Of a DNA stretch of 64,000 nt, positions 32,135 through 43,100 are shown piece by piece. Under the pieces are notes generated by a model. That model ran no database searches. It was not told the origin of the DNA and was given only the letters and a program-made list of their open reading frames with translations. The first letter of the stretch is position 1, and each line of letters starts with the position of its first letter. The stretch covers positions 1-64,000 of the forward strand of contig JAPLKI010000020.1 of assembly GCA_026388155.1 (NCBI GenBank). The letters run 5' to 3'. Position numbers and translations under genes: made by a program. The DNA is from Elusimicrobiota bacterium. Lineage in GTDB: Bacteria; Elusimicrobiota; Elusimicrobia; Elusimicrobiales; UBA9959.

Positions 32135-33339
32135 ATCTCCTTCTTGCCTCCGGCGCGGTAAATGGCTCCGCGGCCGAATTTTTTCCTTATCGCTTCAATT
32201 GCTTTATGTGTATTTTCCCGGCGCGTGTCATATTTATCCTCAAAAAGGGATTCCTTTAAATCCGCCGGCATAAGAGCCGAAACTTTAACGCCCAATAGTC
32301 TTATTTTTTTATTGCCCTTTTTCCTGCCAAACAGTCCGGCGGGTCCGCCTTCGGCGGAAAAAGCCCGGAAAAGTTTCAGCGCGTGTTCGTTTATTACATC
32401 CGTGAAATTGGTGGCGAAGGCAAGCGTTACGGCCCTGGTATAGGTTAAAAAGCCCTCCAGCCTTATTTTCAGGGTTATGGTCCGGCCCTTCAGGCCCTGA
32501 GCGCGCAGGCGGGAAGAGACTTTATCGCAAAGGGCAAGCAGGGACTCTTTAACCACTCTCTCGTCCGAGGTGTCGGTTTCAAAAGTTATTTCATTGCCGA
32601 CCGATTTTACCCCGCCTTCCTCTTTTACCTCGCGCGAATCGCTCCCCCGGGCCAGAGCCTGCAATTCGGGTCCGGCTTTGCCAAGGAAGGAGAGTTCCTG
32701 TGCCTGACAGAGCGCCAGCTCGCCTATGGTATTTATGCCGCGCTCGCGCAGAGCCTGCGCGGTTTTAGGACCAAGGCCCCATATCTTTAAAATATCCAGC
32801 GGACCCAGGAAAGCGTTCAGTTCCCCGGCTTTAACGACCACCAGGCCGTCCGGCTTCTTCAGATCCGAGGCTATTTTGGCGGCCAGCTTCGTGGGCGCCA
32901 TGCCGAGAGAACAGGTAAGGCCGGTAACAGCCTTTACCCTGGCTTTTATTTTGTTGCAGGTTTCAAGCGGCCCGCCGAACAGATGGGAGCTGTGAGTAAT
33001 GTCCAGAAAAGCCTCGTCTATGCTTACCTGCTCGATGTCCGGGGTGAACTCGTAGAAAACGGACCTTATAGCTTCGGAAGCGGCCTCGTATTTCTTAAAA
33101 TCAGGGTGCAGGAAAACGCCGGTCGGGCAGTGCCGCCAGGCCTCGGAGATGGGCATGGCCGATTTAACGCCGAATTTTCTGGCCTCGTAAGAGCAGGTGG
33201 AAACCACCCCGCGCCCCCGGCCGTCTTTGGGGTCGGCGCCCACAATAACGGGCTTGCCTTTAAGCGCCGGATTATCTCGCTGCTCAATAGCCGCGAAAAA
33301 CGCGTCCATATCAACGTGCACGATGCTTTTTTCCGGCAT
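32131..33339 (-). CDS. dinB: DNA polymerase IV (DinB, Y-family)
   Basis: 402 residues. Translesion polymerase. Seen: IVHVDMDAFFAAIEQRDNP with the first metal Asp and steric gate region, YEARKFGVKSAMP, SIDEAFLDITHS with the catalytic Asp-Glu, helix-hairpin-helix KIWGLGPKTAQALRERGI, and the little-finger domain to about residue 350. No LexA-type operator is evident upstream. Divergent from the cobalamin riboswitch. Confidence 0.93.
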   Translation of the reverse strand: MPEKSIVHVDMDAFFAAIEQRDNPALKGKPVIVGADPKDGRGRGVVSTCSYEARKFGVKSAMPISEAWRHCPTGVFLHPDFKKYEAASEAIRSVFYEFTPDIEQVSIDEAFLDITHSSHLFGGPLETCNKIKARVKAVTGLTCSLGMAPTKLAAKIASDLKKPDGLVVVKAGELNAFLGPLDILKIWGLGPKTAQALRERGINTIGELALCQAQELSFLGKAGPELQALARGSDSREVKEEGGVKSVGNEITFETDTSDERVVKESLLALCDKVSSRLRAQGLKGRTITLKIRLEGFLTYTRAVTLAFATNFTDVINEHALKLFRAFSAEGGPAGLFGRKKGNKKIRLLGVKVSALMPADLKESLFEDKYDTRRENTHKAIEAIRKKFGRGAIYRAGGKKEI

Positions 33340-33378
33340 GTTGTTATCCTATTAAACAAACGCGACCGTGAGCAATAT

Positions 33379-33407
33379 TTGCAATGCTGTTTAGTAAGCG
33401 TTATACT
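33379..33407 (+). promoter_or_regulatory. Promoter for the cobalamin riboswitch transcript
   Basis: TTGCAA (33379-33384), 17-base spacer, TATACT (33402-33407), placed immediately upstream of the aptamer. Confidence 0.6.
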
Positions 33408-33413
33408 AGTAAC

Positions 33414-33590
33414 GATCTGGCGGAGGAATTCCGGTAATTAGCGATATATCCCGGAGCTGCCCCGCAACGGTGAAGCCCCGCGCCCAGCGCGCAGGGGATA
33501 AGCCCGGTCTACCGCCGGATTGCCGCAGCTTTCGCGGGAAGGCGTCTTTCCTAAAGAGGAATGTCGTTCTCCGCCATAGCGCGGCGATAC
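33414..33590 (+). promoter_or_regulatory. Cobalamin (adenosylcobalamin) riboswitch
   Basis: The aptamer core is at about 33418-33517: GGAGGAATTCCGGT, then CCCGGAGCTGCCCCGCAACGG (the B12 box, about 33450-33470) followed by GTGAAGCC, a variable stem GCGCCCAGCGCGC, and AAGCCCGGTCTACCGCC. These are the hallmark segments in correct order. The remaining leader to the ATG (33518-33605) contains GGAAGGCGTCTTTCC, a possible expression-platform stem. High cobalamin should lower expression of the receptor gene. Confidence 0.92.
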
Positions 33591-33605
33591 CTCGACGGAG
33601 GAAAG

Positions 33606-35459
33606 ATGAAAAAGCGCCTGCCGCATTGCCTTGCCCTGCTGTTACTGTTACCCCTAAATGCCGTATCCGAAGAAAACCGCGGAGTTTTCTTCTCTCTCAC
33701 ACGATATATTCTGAAAGACTTTATCCGGCCCCAGGACTTTACCGTCCTGGACAAAAACGAAGTGGCGGAACAGAGACCCGCCACCGCCGCGGACCTGCTG
33801 AACTATATCCCGTCGGTGCTGCTCAGATCCGCCGGTAAAAATTCCGTCGGCACGGTTTCAATGCGCGGGTTTTCTTCGCGGCGCGTGGCGATAGTGCTGG
33901 ACGACGTTAAGATACCTGCCGATATCACCGGCACGGTGGACGTGACGAACCTGCCTTCCGAGAATATACAGAAAGTGGAAGTGATGCCGGGCGCGTGGTC
34001 CTCGGTGTACGGGGCCAATGCGGAGGGCGGGGTGATACACCTGCTCAGCGGCAGGCTGAACCCCGGCACAAAAACGGCCGAGGCGGGCGACGAATGGGAA
34101 AGCTACGGAGGCAGGGCATCCTTCGTTAAGACCGGCGCGGCCTCGGGTCCCGCGGAGGTCTTTTTTACCGGGCGCAGCGCCTATTCTTCCGGCTTCCAGC
34201 AGAACTCGGCTTCCAACAAAAACTCCTTTACCGGCCGCGCTTCTTACGATTTTGGCGGCGCCGGAAAGATCTCCTTAAAAGGCTTTGATACCGTTTCCTA
34301 TAACGGCCTGCCGACCGGCACACCCGTGCCGATATCCGGCTGGGACGGCAAAAAAGAACGGGAGGCGAATTCCCTGACCGATTTTCAGACCGGCGAGGTC
34401 AACCTGCTTAGCGCAGGCTACGATGTGTCGCTGGGCGGCGGCGTAAGATTGTCAGTGAACTCCTCGCTCGGGAACAACATCCTGGACGCCAGGCAGTGGT
34501 ATTACGGCTTTCTGTCGCGCACGCTCATAAAGACGCGCAATCGCGCGGCCTCGGCCAAACTGTCGCTGCCGTGGGACTCCGTTCTGGGCGCGGAATACGG
34601 ACGCGACATGCTTACCTCACCCACCTACGGCGGCCACAGCATGAAAACCTGGGGCTTTTACGCGCAGAACATAATACGCCCGGCGCCGGGGCTGGAAATA
34701 ATGCCCGGGCTGCGCTATGATGCTAACGAGCATTACTCGAACCAGCTCAGCCCCAAGCTGGCGCTGGTATATTCACCGTCGTTCAACTGGAAATTTTCCG
34801 CCCAGTCCGGAAAGGCCTGGCAGGCGCCCACGTTCGCCGACCTGTACGACCCGTACGTGCCGGCCTCCGACAGGTCCCCCGGCCTGAAGCCGGAGAGCTC
34901 CATACATTCGCAGGCCGGAGCGCAGTGGAATTCGGACTGCGGGTTTTACATCTCAGCCACAGAGTTCTATTCCGACGTAAAGAACCGTATAGCGCTGAAC
35001 CCGGTCAAAAACTGGGCTGCCTATAACCTGGATTCGGCGTTTAACCTCGGCTCAGAGAGCGAGGCCGGCTATAAAAGCGGAGCCTTCAGGGCAACGCTTG
35101 CCTATTCATGGCTGCTGAGCAAAGGCAGGGAATCCTCCGGCGCGTACAAGCTGCTGCAGTTCAGCCCGAAACGCCGGTTCACCGCGCTGGCCGGCTTTAA
35201 GACCGGCCCGGCGGATATTTTTGCGCGGGCTAAATATGTGAGCAGGCAGTACACCGGACTGGACGGGACGGGCATAAAACTGCCCCCTTACTTCACCGCG
35301 GATATCTATGTCACGCGCAGTTTCGGCGCGGTGGAACTGGGCGCAGGCGCCGACAACATCTTAGACAGGCATTACGCCGAGACAGCGGATAGTTACAACG
35401 GCTATTTCCCCCAGCCCGGCCGCACCCTGAAGGCTTCCCTGAAGATAAGCTTTATTTAA
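33606..35459 (+). CDS. btuB: TonB-dependent outer-membrane receptor, BtuB-like
   Basis: About 617 residues. ATG 33606 follows GGAGG; signal peptide KRLPHCLALLLLLPLNAVS. A TonB-box-like FTVLDKNEVAEQ precedes the plug domain (ATAADLLNYIPSVLLRSAGK, SMRGFSSRRVAIVLDDVKI, SVYGANAEGGVIHL), followed by a 22-strand-type barrel to the C-terminus LKASLKISFI. The riboswitch directly upstream marks the substrate as cobalamin or a corrinoid. No BtuCDF or TonB gene is adjacent. Confidence 0.92.
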   Translation: MKKRLPHCLALLLLLPLNAVSEENRGVFFSLTRYILKDFIRPQDFTVLDKNEVAEQRPATAADLLNYIPSVLLRSAGKNSVGTVSMRGFSSRRVAIVLDDVKIPADITGTVDVTNLPSENIQKVEVMPGAWSSVYGANAEGGVIHLLSGRLNPGTKTAEAGDEWESYGGRASFVKTGAASGPAEVFFTGRSAYSSGFQQNSASNKNSFTGRASYDFGGAGKISLKGFDTVSYNGLPTGTPVPISGWDGKKEREANSLTDFQTGEVNLLSAGYDVSLGGGVRLSVNSSLGNNILDARQWYYGFLSRTLIKTRNRAASAKLSLPWDSVLGAEYGRDMLTSPTYGGHSMKTWGFYAQNIIRPAPGLEIMPGLRYDANEHYSNQLSPKLALVYSPSFNWKFSAQSGKAWQAPTFADLYDPYVPASDRSPGLKPESSIHSQAGAQWNSDCGFYISATEFYSDVKNRIALNPVKNWAAYNLDSAFNLGSESEAGYKSGAFRATLAYSWLLSKGRESSGAYKLLQFSPKRRFTALAGFKTGPADIFARAKYVSRQYTGLDGTGIKLPPYFTADIYVTRSFGAVELGAGADNILDRHYAETADSYNGYFPQPGRTLKASLKISFI

Positions 35460-35500
35460 AATCACAACGGAGAAAAATTCCAGAAAGACAGCGAAAAACA

Positions 35501-35540
35501 AAACCCTCTCCTTTTATCCATAAAAAGGAGAGGGTTTCTA
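35501..35540 (+). terminator. Intrinsic terminator after btuB
   Basis: AAACCCTCTCCTTTTATCC and ATAAAAAGGAGAGGGTTT form a long stem ending in TTTCTAATCTTT. Symmetric enough to serve the convergent gene too. Confidence 0.85.
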
Positions 35541-35576
35541 ATCTTTAAGTCTTTAAGCAACGTCCCCTATTACCGC

Positions 35577-36704
35577 CTATTTTGCTACCGGAGCCGGCCT
35601 CTGCTGGTCAAGCTTTATTTTAAGCGAGATCAGGTCGGCGATGTCGTGATAAACAAGGACGAGGTCGGGAGCGACCAGGCCCAGGTCATAATCCTGGGGC
35701 TTAAAGATTCCGCCCTTCGGCGATTTTACTTTAGTGGGCACCTCTATTTTTTTTACTATTTCAGCACTCCAGATAGGCTTTATTTCGTCGGCGAACAGCA
35801 TGTCCACCGCCACTCCCGAGCCGCCGTCCCGGAACCCGTAGTGAAGTTTGTATGTTTTAGACACGCCGAAATTCATGCCGATATTATTCTTCACCAAAAT
35901 TACCGCGTCCACGCCTAATGCTCTGGCGGCGTTTTGCAGATGTTTGCCCCTTTCAACCTGTTTGTCCGCGCCGCTTATAGACCGCATCGCCCCTTTGAGG
36001 CCGCCCGATGCTTTTGCCTTATCGACTCTTGCGTCGCCGTATATTTTTCTTTCCTCCCGTTCCCAGTACAATCCCGTCATTTTAGCCGCATCGATTTGCT
36101 TTAAGCCGTAGGCTTCAGTTGTACCGTTCCACCAGTCCGCCGCTCCCTGTTTGAGTTCCACCTCTTCCACTTCTTTATAATCCAGCGCCTGATAATCGGT
36201 ATTATTCTTAACCAGTTCGTCGGAAATTACCGCTATCCCCTGCCGTTCCAGACCCGCTTTCATTTCATCATACATCGTGTTAGCAAACGGTTGCAACGCC
36301 GACATATCAATAGCGCCATAGTGGGTTGTCTCCACAGTAACATAACCTGCGTCGCTCGTGCTTGTTCTTTTCTGCTGCTTAGCGTCCACACGCACGTCAA
36401 AACTGAGAATTGCCACTTTTTTCACCTTTTTCAACGGTTCCACGCTGATTTCCGGTTTCACGAACATGTAGGTGAATATTTTCCAGTATTTTTTATCAGC
36501 CCATCCCTTCATTGTTTCCATACTCTGCGCCCAACTTCTGTGCGCGCCGCTAAATTTTAGGTTCTTCTGCACGAAATCGCTCTTTTCCTGTTCCGCGGCT
36601 TTAGCCATATCCGGCAATTTCGCCGTCGGCTTGACTAACATATCAATTGTCGAGCAACCAGTCAGAAACAGGCTGCACGTTAGAATTACATGTGACCATT
36701 TCAT
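35577..36704 (-). CDS. Lipoprotein of unknown function
   Basis: 375 residues. GGAGG lies 7 bases before the ATG. Signal SHVILTCSLFLTGC is a clear lipobox. The mature part is mixed alpha/beta with KKVAILSFDVRVDAKQQKR and ALGVDAVILVKNNIGMNFG, loosely reminiscent of the CsgG-like pattern (a strand starting 'VAIL-F', then 'ALGVDAVI'), but I do not recognise a family. The gene looks more AT-rich than its neighbours, which may hint at transfer. Near-perfect promoter upstream. Confidence 0.7.
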   Translation of the reverse strand: MKWSHVILTCSLFLTGCSTIDMLVKPTAKLPDMAKAAEQEKSDFVQKNLKFSGAHRSWAQSMETMKGWADKKYWKIFTYMFVKPEISVEPLKKVKKVAILSFDVRVDAKQQKRTSTSDAGYVTVETTHYGAIDMSALQPFANTMYDEMKAGLERQGIAVISDELVKNNTDYQALDYKEVEEVELKQGAADWWNGTTEAYGLKQIDAAKMTGLYWEREERKIYGDARVDKAKASGGLKGAMRSISGADKQVERGKHLQNAARALGVDAVILVKNNIGMNFGVSKTYKLHYGFRDGGSGVAVDMLFADEIKPIWSAEIVKKIEVPTKVKSPKGGIFKPQDYDLGLVAPDLVLVYHDIADLISLKIKLDQQRPAPVAK

Positions 36705-36748
36705 TTGTTGGCCTCCCTAAGGTATATGATGTTTTTCAGTCCCAGCAT

Positions 36749-36778
36749 ATTATATGGAACCGATATCCATATTGTCAA
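36749..36778 (-). promoter_or_regulatory. Consensus sigma70 promoter for the unknown lipoprotein
   Basis: On the minus strand TTGACA (36773-36778), 18-base spacer, TATAAT (36749-36754). Both hexamers are perfect. The leader to ATG 36704 is about 40 bases. Confidence 0.85.
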
Positions 36779-36966
36779 CTATTTTTTTACTGTCAACTTT
36801 CTTGCAATAAAAAAGGCGCTTGTCGGCGAAGGATTTATCAAAACAATGGAAAGGAGTTTTGGCGCAAAGAACACAAAAAAGGAACCCGGCAAACCAAAAT
36901 GATAGAACCGTTCTATTTTACTTAGGGGAAATAAAAGTATTGAGATATCGTGCAGCGTCCCCTCTG
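36779..36966. other. AT-rich gene-free segment with a solitary MITE end
   Basis: No credible gene. TCGTGCAGCGTCCCC at 36948-36962 is the same end sequence as the element at 5409-5503. Plus-strand frames in this stretch lack the features of real genes. Confidence 0.5.
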
Positions 36967-37185
36967 CCTTTTAAAAAGGGAGACGGCGGATTTTCTGCGC
37001 GCTCCTTTTGAGGGTTTACGGCCGGGGTCTGGAGCGAATCCCTCTCATTAGGGGCGGCGAGGACCGTTCAAGCCGGACCGCTGTGCGGGCCGGCGCGTTC
37101 CGGAGCCGGCGGAAGACCCCGGACATCTTCTTAGAAAACCCGGTCTTGGAGCGCGCAGAGAATTTGCCGGCTCCCTTATAAGGGA
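36967..37185. repeat. Long imperfect inverted repeat element (219 bp)
   Basis: The left arm (36967-37005) and the right arm (37148-37185) are imperfect reverse complements of about 38 bases, sharing CTGCGCGCTCC and an AAAGGGAG-type outer part. Inner segments GGCCGGGGTCT and AGACCCCGG can also pair. It lies immediately before the alpha-2-macroglobulin stop codon. It may be a non-autonomous element or a structured RNA. Confidence 0.6.
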
Positions 37186-37189
37186 CTCT

Positions 37190-40100
37190 TTATTTCACAC
37201 TCAGCATGAAACCGTCCGAGTGCGCCGCGAATTCCGGTGCGTACATGGACTGCATCACCGCCGAGCCTATCCTGTATGTGCCCGGCGTCGTGGGCCTGAC
37301 CCGGTATTTAAGAATGTATTCACCATGCGGCAGCCATGACACAAAGAAGTTGGTCAGAGAATCCCTCGGCTCCTCATAACGCGATAACTGGTCCCACTTC
37401 CAGCCGCTCAGCAGCTCTTCCGCCTCAAAACCCGCCCCGCGCGGGTCCTTAATGTGCACATACTCGAATTGGCTCCTGGTGGTTACCCCCAGTTGCACCT
37501 CTATCTGGTCCCCCACCGCCACCGTGCAGCCCGAAGTGAGCGGCCTCAGAATATAGTTGTCCCCTTCCTTCGCGCGCAGATAATATTTACGCGAAATGTT
37601 CATCATCCCTGACGGTGACTCGGCGGCAAGCTTGTTGGTCGTATATATGCCGGTAAGCGAAGCGAAGGCGAGCCCCGGCCCGGTCTTCTCTATTGTGGCC
37701 GAAACATCGCGCGCGGTTATATCCTTTCCGTATTTGGACCAGCGCAGCGGCTTGCCCGCCCAGTCAAACGGCTGCAGCGTAACGGAATCCTGGGTATCAG
37801 CCCAGTTTATTTTGAACGATTCCTCTTTATCGAACGCGCCCTTGGACTTCATCACGTCCAGCAGCGAATATATAGCCGCGGCGGAAGCCTTGGTGGACTT
37901 CCACTCGCTGGTCTTGCGGCTGAAAAGCAGCCACTGAACCATGCCGCCGATGCGCGGGTCTTTGGGCTTCAGCGCGAGCAGCGTCCGCAGTATGAAAGCG
38001 TGCTTTTCCACGGAGTCGTTGTACCAGAGCCAGGATATTTTCTCGGGCGTCCAGTAAAGCCCGGCTATCGCGTCTGCGCGCGAGCCGTCCATGGCACGGG
38101 CCAGGTAACTTTCCGCTTTAACATGCTCGCCCAGACGGTGATAAACATACGCCGCGTAAGCCTTGCCGAACGGAGTCAGGGCATTAGCGTGCTTATCCGC
38201 GAAATCCACCCAGAGCTTGGCATAGGAAAGCGCGGTTTTATGCTCAGGCCATTTTTCCGGGAAAGAAGTGACGACATAAGCGGCATAGAGTATGAACGAG
38301 GTTTCGCCTTCCTCGGCTTTCATATGGCGCGGGATCTCGGCGAACACATAATTCAGCGCTCTTTTCGCCACGTCTTCGGGTATAGCCACATTGTAGCGGG
38401 CGGCCTCGGCCAGTCCCTCAAGCGCGTAGAGCGTCATGTAAAGGTCGGGTCGCCCGCCGGGAAACCACGGGAACGAGCCGTCAAAATTCTGATAAGCCTT
38501 AAGCTTTGTGATAGCGTCCTCTTTTTCCCCGGCCACCACTTTCGGGTCCAGCATATCTATGGTCGGCCAGTATGATTTCATGCCTTTGGAAGCTTCTTCC
38601 CACGGAGTTTCCATCAGGGTCATCATCCTGACCGGGTTATCCCGCTCCCAGGCCGGCGTTATAGTGGTGCGTTTGGGGATTTTTGCGACCGCGGCTTTAA
38701 GCTCGGGATAGCGGTTGTAAAAACTATTTGTTATGGCAAGCGGCACATAGCGGTTCAGCAGCTGTTCGGTGCACTCATAGGGATAATGCACCAGGGAAGG
38801 CAGGCTGTTCAACACCGTAAGTATAAGCTGCGGCTGAACTTCCAGATGCATGGACTCCATTATCCTGCTGTCGTCGGCCTCCGCAAGTTCGCTCAGCTTC
38901 AGCTCTTTGGAAACCTTGCCGTCAAGCATGGCCACCAGCGTGGCGATAAGGCGCTCCCTTGAGGGAAGCACGGGCAGGTCGTTTTCCTGCGCGTCCGAAA
39001 GCGCGCCCGAGCGCGCGATGGCGCGTACTTTATATGCGCCTGTGCCAAGCGGAGCCGCGATATCCCAGTAAACCGGGGTGGTGCCGTGCGCCTTTACGGT
39101 GAACGGTTTTGAAAGCTCCGTCAGCGCGAAACTGCTTTCGGCTGAGTCCCCTTCCTTGGTAACTGAGAGGGCCACTTCTCCCGACAGCTCGGCGTCGGTC
39201 TCGTTATTTATGACCGCCGTAAGAACGGATCTATCACCCTCCCTGAAGAAGCGCGGTATATCCAGCCTGACCATAAGGTCTTTTTTCGTGACCGTCAAAG
39301 CCTCTGCTTTCCCGCGCTTTATATCCTTTGTTATCATGTAGGAACTCACCTTCCAGCTTGTGAGCCGCTCGGGGATGGTAAAAGAGAATTTTCCAGTCCC
39401 TTTTAACACCTTAAGCTGGGGGTTGAAATAAGCCGTCTCGGAAAAGTCCTTCCTTACCTGCACCGGAGCAAGTTCCTCGCGCGGATAAGCGGGCGCGGCC
39501 TCAGCTTTGTCGCTTTTCCTCATTTTCATCTCCGCCATCTGCGGGGCCGCATTGCCTCTGGCCGCAAGCCCGGCGCCGCCGCTCATAGACGCGGCGGCGG
39601 GACTTGGCATTATTTCACCGTCAGCTTCTCCCATGTCAAGCATGCCCTTCATCCTGCCGAATCTTCCTCTTGAAGCGTAAATCCTTGAGGAATTTATCCT
39701 GAAAGCCGCCAGACGCTCCTCTTCATACGCTTTGCTGAAAGCGTCAAACATGCGCCGTATGAGACCGGTGGTTATAGGCAGGGCAATGGGATAAGGAGTG
39801 AACAGCGAGCCGCGGCCGTCCGAATCAGAACGGCGTTTCTCGTACAGCCCGTCGCTCCAGAAGCCGGCGTCCTTCTGGTAATATTCAAGCGAGCGGTCGA
39901 ATATCCGCACCGTCCCCTCGCCGCCGACAGGCTTTCCAAAAGAGTCCTTAGCCTTAAGCGCCCACTCGGCCTTCTGGCCGGGCAGCAGGGTTTTGTCGTA
40001 GTCAAGCGAAAGCGATAATTCCCTGTCGCGCATAGGCACCTCGGCCTCCGCCATCGCGGAATACACTTTAAAATCGCCCGCGCCGAACCAGCGCAGGCCG

Positions 40101-43100
40101 AAACCGCCGCGATGCTCCGGCCCGACCTTGATCTCCACCACGGACAAACCGCCGGAAGGTATCATTTTTTTATCAAGCAGGAAATTACCGGCCAGCGTTT
40201 CCGTGTACTTTACGCCTTTAAGAGCGGACGCGCCTATAAGTATCCGGGCCTTTTCGCCCGGCTGGTACGAGGAATGCTCGAACAGCGCCACCGGCGGAAG
40301 CTTAAGCCCCGGGCTTTTGTCTCCCGGGTCCGCCGAAATAAGTATTATCCAGGATTCGCACTCGCCGCCCCACGGGTCTTTGGTTTTCAGCCTGAGCCTG
40401 TAAACGCCTTCGGGGAGCGCTTTTAGTTTGACCGTGGACCGGGCTTTTTTGGTGAATTCAATACTGCCGCTTGCCGCAAGCTTCCCGTCCGGCGCCTGCG
40501 CGAATTCCTGCTCAAGGGAAGGATTACGGCCGAAAGAACCCCACATGCCGTCTCCTCCGGCGAATTCAGGCGTCTTTTCTATTTTAAAAACGCTGTAAGA
40601 ACCGGAGCCCGGGACTTGAGCGTCGTTTAAATTCATCAGCCGGGCCTTGAACACAGCCGGCTTGTCGCTTGTAAAGAAACCGGCGGCGGGCGAGATGTCG
40701 AATATATATGCCTTTGAACCGGCGTTATACGAACGCGAATCGGTGATGGTGCGCCCGCCGGCGTCGCGCGCCTCGACCGCAACCTGGAAAGAGGACGGAT
40801 AATCGCCGTAAGTTTCGCTTTCAGGGGAAGGCGTGAAATTTATGGAGAATTTACCGCTGTCGTCGGTGCGGGTTTCGCCAGAAGCCGTTTCCACCGAGCC
40901 TGACTCGCCGTAGAACCAGCCCCACCACCAGGCGTACCAGGGGATATAGCGCGACCTTGTCACGCGGTAAGTCACCTGCGCGTTCGGCACCGGCGAGCCG
41001 AAATAATATTTTACCGTGCCCTCAACTTTGGCGTTCTGACCGTATTTGAAAGCGGACTCCGCGTCTTCAAGCTTCACCTCAAATTCCGGGCGCTTGTATT
41101 CCTCGGTCCTGAATGACCGGCTGCCGCTGAAATTATGATTATACTCCTGAAGTTCCGCCGTTATGGTGTATCGCCCGAGCAGCCGTCCCTGCGGTATCGT
41201 AAAAGAGCCGGCCGCGCTGCCCAGGCCGGTGAACGGTATGGTTTTGTTGAACACTTCCTGCCAGTTCTGGTCCCTGGCCGTCACTTTAAGTTTGCTTTGC
41301 CCGTCATAAGCCCGGAACCCGCGTGGCTCTCTTAACAGCGCCGTGACTTTGAATTTAACTTCCTGGGCGGGGCGATAGATAGGCCGGTCCGTTTCTATGA
41401 ATATGTTCACCGGTTCCGGCACGTTAAGCCCGGCGCCCTGGCCGCCGTTCCAGTAAGCGTAACTCTCGTCAAATGACAGCAGCGGGTCTATGGAAAAACT
41501 TTCCTCGGAAGGGTATGTGACGCGCAGCGGGAACCCCATCGCGGCATAGCCGTCGGCCCCGGTGGCAAGGGTCGTGCGCTCCCAGTTGCCGTAGCGTCTG
41601 GTATAAAACGCGTCTATAACGCCGTCCTGAACAGGCATGCCGCTGAGAGCGTTTACGGCGTATAAATGGAAGACATCTGTATTCTCCCCGCTCTGCGGCC
41701 GGGCCGGATCATACACAAAATCCTCGGGATCGCCCTTTATGCCGGAAGTTCCTAACAGGAAGATATCGGTTATATTCACCGTTACGGCCTTTATTAAGGA
41801 TGAGCCTACTTCAAAACCGGAATCTCCCGAAGCCACTATCACATATATGCCTTTTTTGAATTCGGGGGATTCTATTTCCCTGTTAAGGTACTGGTACCGG
41901 GCCGGATACGCTATTTTTGTTTCCCACGAGATATCGGCTCTGCGGGCGATGAAATGCTCAACCGCCTCGCTTTGGAGAGAACGCACCCTGCCCCAGGCTC
42001 TTTCCGCGTATCTGCCGAACGTGAGAAGTTCCGCCGGGTCGGTTTTGTAAGCGCGGAAATATATTACCGGCAGGTTGCGCGCGTTCGCGGTCAGTATTTT
42101 TTTGCCGCCGGGCGGGACGAATTTAGCGGAGATGTCCAACTGAGGCACCTCTATCTGCGCGCGGAGTTTAGCGCATTCTATTCCCGGCTTTGAGCGGGGA
42201 GCCAGATTTTCCGCCTTTTTGCACAGGTCAACGGCTCCTTTATAGTCCTGTTTCTCGTTAAGCAGGTTCGCGGCTTCATAGGCGGCGGAAGCGCGCGAGA
42301 ACGGCATGGACATGGCGTCCGACCATCTTTTCAGTATAAAAACGGCCAGGTCCTTGAGCTTTTGCATGTCCCGCACCGAGACCTTGTCGCCATGGCTGAA
42401 CGGGAGGAGGAGCCTTTTGATCTTCCATTGCTCCGCGGCGAATTCCCTGCCTTTGGCGGAGATACCGGCGGCATCTTCATAAATGGCTCCCGCTTTTTCC
42501 GCGGCCTGCGCGGAAGGGCTGTAATCGCCCTTGTAGGTTTCAGAAACGAATTTCATCGCGTCGGGCAATGTTTTCCCATGGTCCTCGGATTCGTCCAGAA
42601 GATAATCCCCCCACTGCAGTACCGCAAAATCCCATAATGTCGGGGTATATTCCAGCGCGGCTTTTTTTATGTCGATAAAATAGGCTTCAGTATGTATGCC
42701 GGACCCGGCGAGCGCGCTACGCAAGTCCCAAAGCCCGTCATAATCGGCCTCAATGCGTTTTCGCCATTCATCGCCGGTAAGCCTGGTTACATCAGTGGTC
42801 CCCTGCTGAATATCGGCCGGCAGGTCGCCGCCGTATTGTCTCAGGAATTCCCTGCCCAGCTCAGCCCGGAGCAGCAGGAAGCGGCCGCGCCAAAGAGGAT
42901 CGTTCGGCAGTTTAAGAGCTGAAAAGCGCTGGGCGGCTTCTCCGTAGCGGAATAAAAGGCCTTCGCATTCGGCCGCGCGGTACATGGCTTTCAAGCCGGT
43001 TTCACCCGGCAGTCCGGCCGCTTTATCATAAAGGCCGAGAGCCTCCTGGTAAAGCGACTTTTCAAAAAGTTCATCGGCTTTTTGAAGGTCGACCGGGCCC

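Noticed and set aside
36705-37011. Overlapping plus-strand frames upstream of the unknown lipoprotein
   Set aside because: They cover a consensus minus-strand promoter and AT-rich DNA; no conserved protein features.
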